Shown: in pieces, positions 61,724-64,000 of the stretch | Layout: each line of letters opens with the position of its first letter | How positions within the stretch are numbered: the first letter of the stretch is position 1 | NCBI RefSeq assembly: GCF_009301415.1 | Contig: NZ_CP045073.1 | Location: 620,001 to 684,000 of the forward strand | From: Paracoccus kondratievae | Lineage (GTDB): Bacteria > Pseudomonadota > Alphaproteobacteria > Rhodobacterales > Rhodobacteraceae | DNA length: 64,000 nucleotides | Direction of reading: 5' to 3' | The notes under the pieces: model-generated | Told to the model about the DNA's origin: nothing | The model's input: the letters and a program-made list of their open reading frames with translations, nothing else | Database searches by the model: none | Position numbers and translations under genes: made by a program

Positions 61724-62394
61724 CGCCGGCCCCGCTTCCAGTCGTCGAGCCGCGCGTAGACCGTGACCGCGATCCCGATGAGAGCCACGGTGATGAACAC
61801 CCAGCGCAGAGTTTCGAGATACGGCACCAGCGGTAGGATCGCGGTCTGGGTCTCGGCGAGGACGCTCTGCGCCACCTCGACCCCTGCTGCGCCCAGCGTC
61901 GCCACACCAGCCGCGCCGCCGCCCTTCATCGTGCGGCTCTCCGCCAGAACCTCGCGCGCAGGTGGCAGTTCCGGCGCGAAGGGCACAGGCCGCACCGGGA
62001 ACCGCTCGCCCCACTGCCGCGCTGGCCCGAGATCGACATGGACGAACCCCGAGCGTGGATAGAAGCCGAACCCGAGGAACCCGACCTCACGCGCTGCGAC
62101 CTCGAACGCAGCGGGGTCGTGGTTCGCCATGGCGATGTCGAACGCAGCGCCTTCGATGTGCTTCGACCGGGTCGCGCCGCCGACCGCGCGATTGTGCTCA
62201 GGGCTGCGATAGGCCGAACGGACGATGAGCGGCTTGCCAAGCCGGTCGCGCAGCGCCTGCAGCTTGTCGAGGGCGGGTTCGTTGACGAGTAGCTTGCCCG
62301 TCCCCCGGCAGGCGATCTCGGCAGGGCTGAAATTCGGCCAGCGCCAGGTGCTTTCAGGCACGTCGCGCCAGTGGCGGTGGAAGGTCGTGGTCAT
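61720..62394 (-). CDS. M15-family endolysin (D-Ala-D-Ala carboxypeptidase type) with membrane tail
   Basis: A 224-residue protein, MTTTFHRHWRDVPESTWRWP. Catalytic region: RSAYRSPEHNRAVGGATRS, then SKHIEGAAFDIAM with zinc ligands His and Asp, and FVHVDLGPARQWG with the last His. A C-terminal hydrophobic helix (LRWVFITVALIGIAVTVYA) and basic tail follow, a membrane-anchored form. It cuts peptidoglycan for host lysis. Intact counterpart of the truncated copy at 4713-4952. Confidence 0.9.
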   Translation of the reverse strand: MTTTFHRHWRDVPESTWRWPNFSPAEIACRGTGKLLVNEPALDKLQALRDRLGKPLIVRSAYRSPEHNRAVGGATRSKHIEGAAFDIAMANHDPAAFEVAAREVGFLGFGFYPRSGFVHVDLGPARQWGERFPVRPVPFAPELPPAREVLAESRTMKGGGAAGVATLGAAGVEVAQSVLAETQTAILPLVPYLETLRWVFITVALIGIAVTVYARLDDWKRGRR

Positions 62395-62412
62395 GAGGGT
62401 CTTCCGAAAACG

Positions 62413-62434
62413 AAAAACCCGCCTCGAGGGCGGG
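62413..62434 (-). terminator. Rho-independent terminator between DUF6127 and endolysin genes
   Basis: A perfect 6-bp stem CCCGCC/GGCGGG with a 5-base loop, followed on the minus strand by TTTTT. It separates the head operon from the lysis genes and has a decayed counterpart at 4970-4990. Confidence 0.8.
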
Positions 62435-62467
62435 TGCGGTTGGGCTGATGGATGGGATGGGGCGCGA

Positions 62468-62755
62468 CTACGGGCTGCCGCCGAAGATCTTCAGCTTGAT
62501 GGCGATGCCGGCGAGCAACGCCAGCATGACGCCGGTGGTGATCATGCGGACGGCAGTCTGCATCGCGGTGCGGCGCACCAGCCGGATGCAATCCACCAGG
62601 GAGCGCAGATCGCGAATGTCGAGCGCGGCTTCGTCGCCGTCGAGGCCGACATCGGCGAGCGCGCGCTTCGCGCCTTCCTCGGCGGCACGCGTCAGGATCG
62701 CCTCGAACTCGGCGTCGGGCATGCGGAACTGGTGGCCCGCTTTCGGCGGCGTCAT
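62468..62755 (-). CDS. DUF6127-like small phage membrane protein (second copy)
   Basis: A 95-residue protein whose last 80 residues are almost the same as those of the protein at 5025-5300 (LDGDEAALDIRDLRSLVDC, then TGVMLALLAGIAIKLKIFGG). One or two membrane segments at the C-terminus. Position between head and lysis genes suggests a holin-like role, unproven. Confidence 0.75.
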   Translation of the reverse strand: MTPPKAGHQFRMPDAEFEAILTRAAEEGAKRALADVGLDGDEAALDIRDLRSLVDCIRLVRRTAMQTAVRMITTGVMLALLAGIAIKLKIFGGSP

Positions 62756-62807
62756 GGCGTTTCTCCAGGAGAGTCTGGTTTTGGCTCGCGGCTTTGCCGG
62801 TGGTCGC

Positions 62808-63155
62808 TCAGGTCGCCACGCCGGACTCGCACAGCATGGTGATGAAGCGGGGACGCCGCTCCATGTCGGCGACGGTGCGAATGTTGTAGACGGTGCCTGA
62901 ACGTGTCTCGATCAGCCGCCAAGTGGGAGTGATGGTGGCAGTCTCGGTATCGAAACGCACGATGATCAGCGCCGGCTGAACGCTTTGCAGGCGTGCGGCA
63001 ATGACGGTCTCGCCGCCTTTGGAGAGTAGAATGCAGGCGTCGCGCTCGAACTGTGGCACCCACTGGCCATAGGTGTTGCCATAGCCATCATCGATCTCCT
63101 CGCGCTTTTCGAGGCGGACGCGGTCGCGCACGGCATTGGCGGTGATCCGGGCCAT
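62808..63155 (-). CDS. Phage head closure / head-tail adaptor (second module)
   Basis: A 115-residue protein, MARITANAVRDRVRLEKREE, then DGYGNTYGQWVPQFERDA, typical of head-tail adaptors. One-base overlap with the connector gene. Clearly diverged from the copy at 5326-5652, so the two modules are related but not recent duplicates in this part. Confidence 0.85.
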   Translation of the reverse strand: MARITANAVRDRVRLEKREEIDDGYGNTYGQWVPQFERDACILLSKGGETVIAARLQSVQPALIIVRFDTETATITPTWRLIETRSGTVYNIRTVADMERRPRFITMLCESGVAT

Positions 63156-63724
63156 CAGATCGGGCTTCTGCGGTAGGGTGCGATCAGGGCATGGACGGTG
63201 TGCTCGATGGCGGCATCGATGCTGGTGTCGGCGCCATCGAACAGGCGCTGGACGATGAGCAGGAGGGCCTGGCGGATGGGCTCCGGCACGTCGGCCGCCG
63301 CGCCATAGCCGGCGGTGAAGATGATCGAGACGGCATCCGCGCGACGGAAGGTAGCCGGCCAGGATTGCCCCGGTCGCAGGGTGACATAGGCACCGCGCGC
63401 GTCGGCAAACAGATCGTAGACGCCGGTGTCCAATGTCTGCTGCACATTGTCGCCGTCGAAGTAGCTGACGCTGTCGATCGCGGTGACCGGCGCCAGCGGC
63501 AATGGCAGGTGATCGGCAAAGCGGCCGAACTCCTGTCGCCAGGTTTGGGTAATCAGCGCCCGCCCGAGAATGCCGGACCAGCCGTCGAGCCAGGCGGTCG
63601 CCGCCCTGATCTGGGCGCTGATCAGATCGTCCTGGTCATCGTGATCGACGCGCAGATGGGCCTTGGCCTCGGCCAGCGACACCGGCATGGTCGCGGGCGC
63701 AACCGTGCGGACGGGAGCGAGCAT
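63155..63724 (-). CDS. Phage head-tail connector, gp6-like (second module)
   Basis: A 189-residue protein, MLAPVRTVAPATMPVSLAEA, KAHLRVDHDDQDDLISAQIR. It aligns along its length with the protein at 5649-6188 (shared AATAWLDG, GILGRALITQTW and FTAGYGA segments). Confidence 0.88.
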   Translation of the reverse strand: MLAPVRTVAPATMPVSLAEAKAHLRVDHDDQDDLISAQIRAATAWLDGWSGILGRALITQTWRQEFGRFADHLPLPLAPVTAIDSVSYFDGDNVQQTLDTGVYDLFADARGAYVTLRPGQSWPATFRRADAVSIIFTAGYGAAADVPEPIRQALLLIVQRLFDGADTSIDAAIEHTVHALIAPYRRSPI

Positions 63725-63757
63725 GGCTGTCTTCCAACAGGTTGATGAACGGGGGGT

Positions 63758-63790
63758 GGCCAGAATCTCGGCGCTGCCGACTGTCTGGCC
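63758..63790 (-). terminator. Hairpin between capsid-associated gene and connector gene
   Basis: A 7-bp inverted repeat GGCCAGA/TCTGGCC with a 19-base loop and no T-run. Possible transcript-stabilising hairpin, as at 6735-6770 in the first module. Confidence 0.35.
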
Positions 63791-63801
63791 GCTCTGACCG
63801 A

Positions 63802-64000
63802 TCAGGCGACCGGCGCGTCGTGGGGATGGCCGAGCGCAAAGATCGCACCCGCGGCGATCGACGTGCCGGAGGTTTTGGTGATGACGGCACGAATGTAGCG
63901 CTTGTTGCCCTTGTAGCCCTGCTTGCAGACCGTGTCGGCTTCGAGCGCTGCCGGTAGAGTGCCCTGGAGGTCGGCTGCGGCAACGTCGCTGAAGTCGCCG
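63802..64000 (-). CDS. Phage capsid-associated protein, N-terminus beyond the right edge
   Basis: The visible C-terminal 65 residues read GDFSDVAAADLQGTLPAAL ... CKQGYKGNKRYIRAVITKT and end HPHDAPVA. It occupies the same position as the gene at 6256-6696 and shares the AADL and KRY elements, so it is probably its counterpart. The capsid, portal and terminase genes are expected to lie to the right. Confidence 0.65.
   Translation of the reverse strand, partial: GDFSDVAAADLQGTLPAALEADTVCKQGYKGNKRYIRAVITKTSGTSIAAGAIFALGHPHDAPVA

Overview
The window looks like high-GC alphaproteobacterial DNA, most likely Rhodobacterales (Paracoccus/Rhodobacter-like). This is inferred from base composition, translationally coupled ATGA gene junctions, HK97-type prophage genes of the kind common in that order, a DUF442-FAD disulfide reductase fusion with persulfide dioxygenases, and a cyanide-insensitive cytochrome bd with its 36-residue third subunit. 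It is strongly mosaic: host blocks alternate with phage or satellite pieces, a restriction system and an insertion sequence.

Layout. 1-4744: an OmpR-type two-component system (minus strand) next to a coupled three-gene glycosyltransferase/flippase operon (plus strand) that probably modifies lipid A or another envelope glycan. 4745-28607: a prophage-like element. Its minus-strand arm holds primase, RuvC-like and RecB-like nucleases, HNH nuclease, ParB-methylase, small and large terminase, portal, protease, capsid, head-tail connector and adaptor, and a truncated M15 endolysin. Its plus-strand arm holds two unknown genes, a sigma-like factor, a Sak4-like ATPase, a probable ssDNA-binding protein, a helicase, a DUF2924 protein, a large serine recombinase and a small DNA-binding protein. 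The arms diverge from a region carrying a GAAC-N7-GAAC SOS box. No tail genes are present. 28631-36724: a type I restriction-modification operon (extra half specificity subunit, hsdM, hsdS, DUF3800, hsdR, YgjP-like protease) with a recognisable promoter and a dyad over the first ribosome binding site.

37136-49232: a sulfur/redox island. It has a SulP transporter, a DUF442-SQR-like fusion, two ETHE1-like persulfide dioxygenases (one frameshifted), a bacterioferritin broken by an 8-bp tandem duplication, two YeeE/YedE half-transporters, DUF2892, a Crp/Fnr and an Rrf2/NsrR-like regulator, a 1-Cys peroxiredoxin, a permease remnant and cioABC-type cytochrome bd genes. It is bracketed by two degenerate copies of a segment resembling a tRNA-Ser 3' end plus terminator (about 36820-37030 and 51036-51240). 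The right part of the bracket also holds decayed phage tail and endolysin pieces and an IS5-family element.

51265-61287: a metal/flavin electron-transfer cluster. It has a VIT-type transporter, a P1B ATPase, ApbE, a PepSY-flavodoxin-reductase fusion, a DUF2271 protein carrying an ApbE flavinylation motif, a secreted poly-aspartate protein, a cytochrome b561 and a small PepSY protein. A divergent two-component system probably controls it through a repeated CTTCAG-N6-GTCAG motif. 61309-64000: the 3' end of a second, related prophage-like head module (Rz1, Rz, M15 endolysin, DUF6127, head-tail adaptor, connector, capsid-associated protein) that continues past the right edge. In both head modules the lysis genes directly follow the head-completion genes with no tail module between, so tail-less satellite-like elements are an alternative to simple prophage decay.
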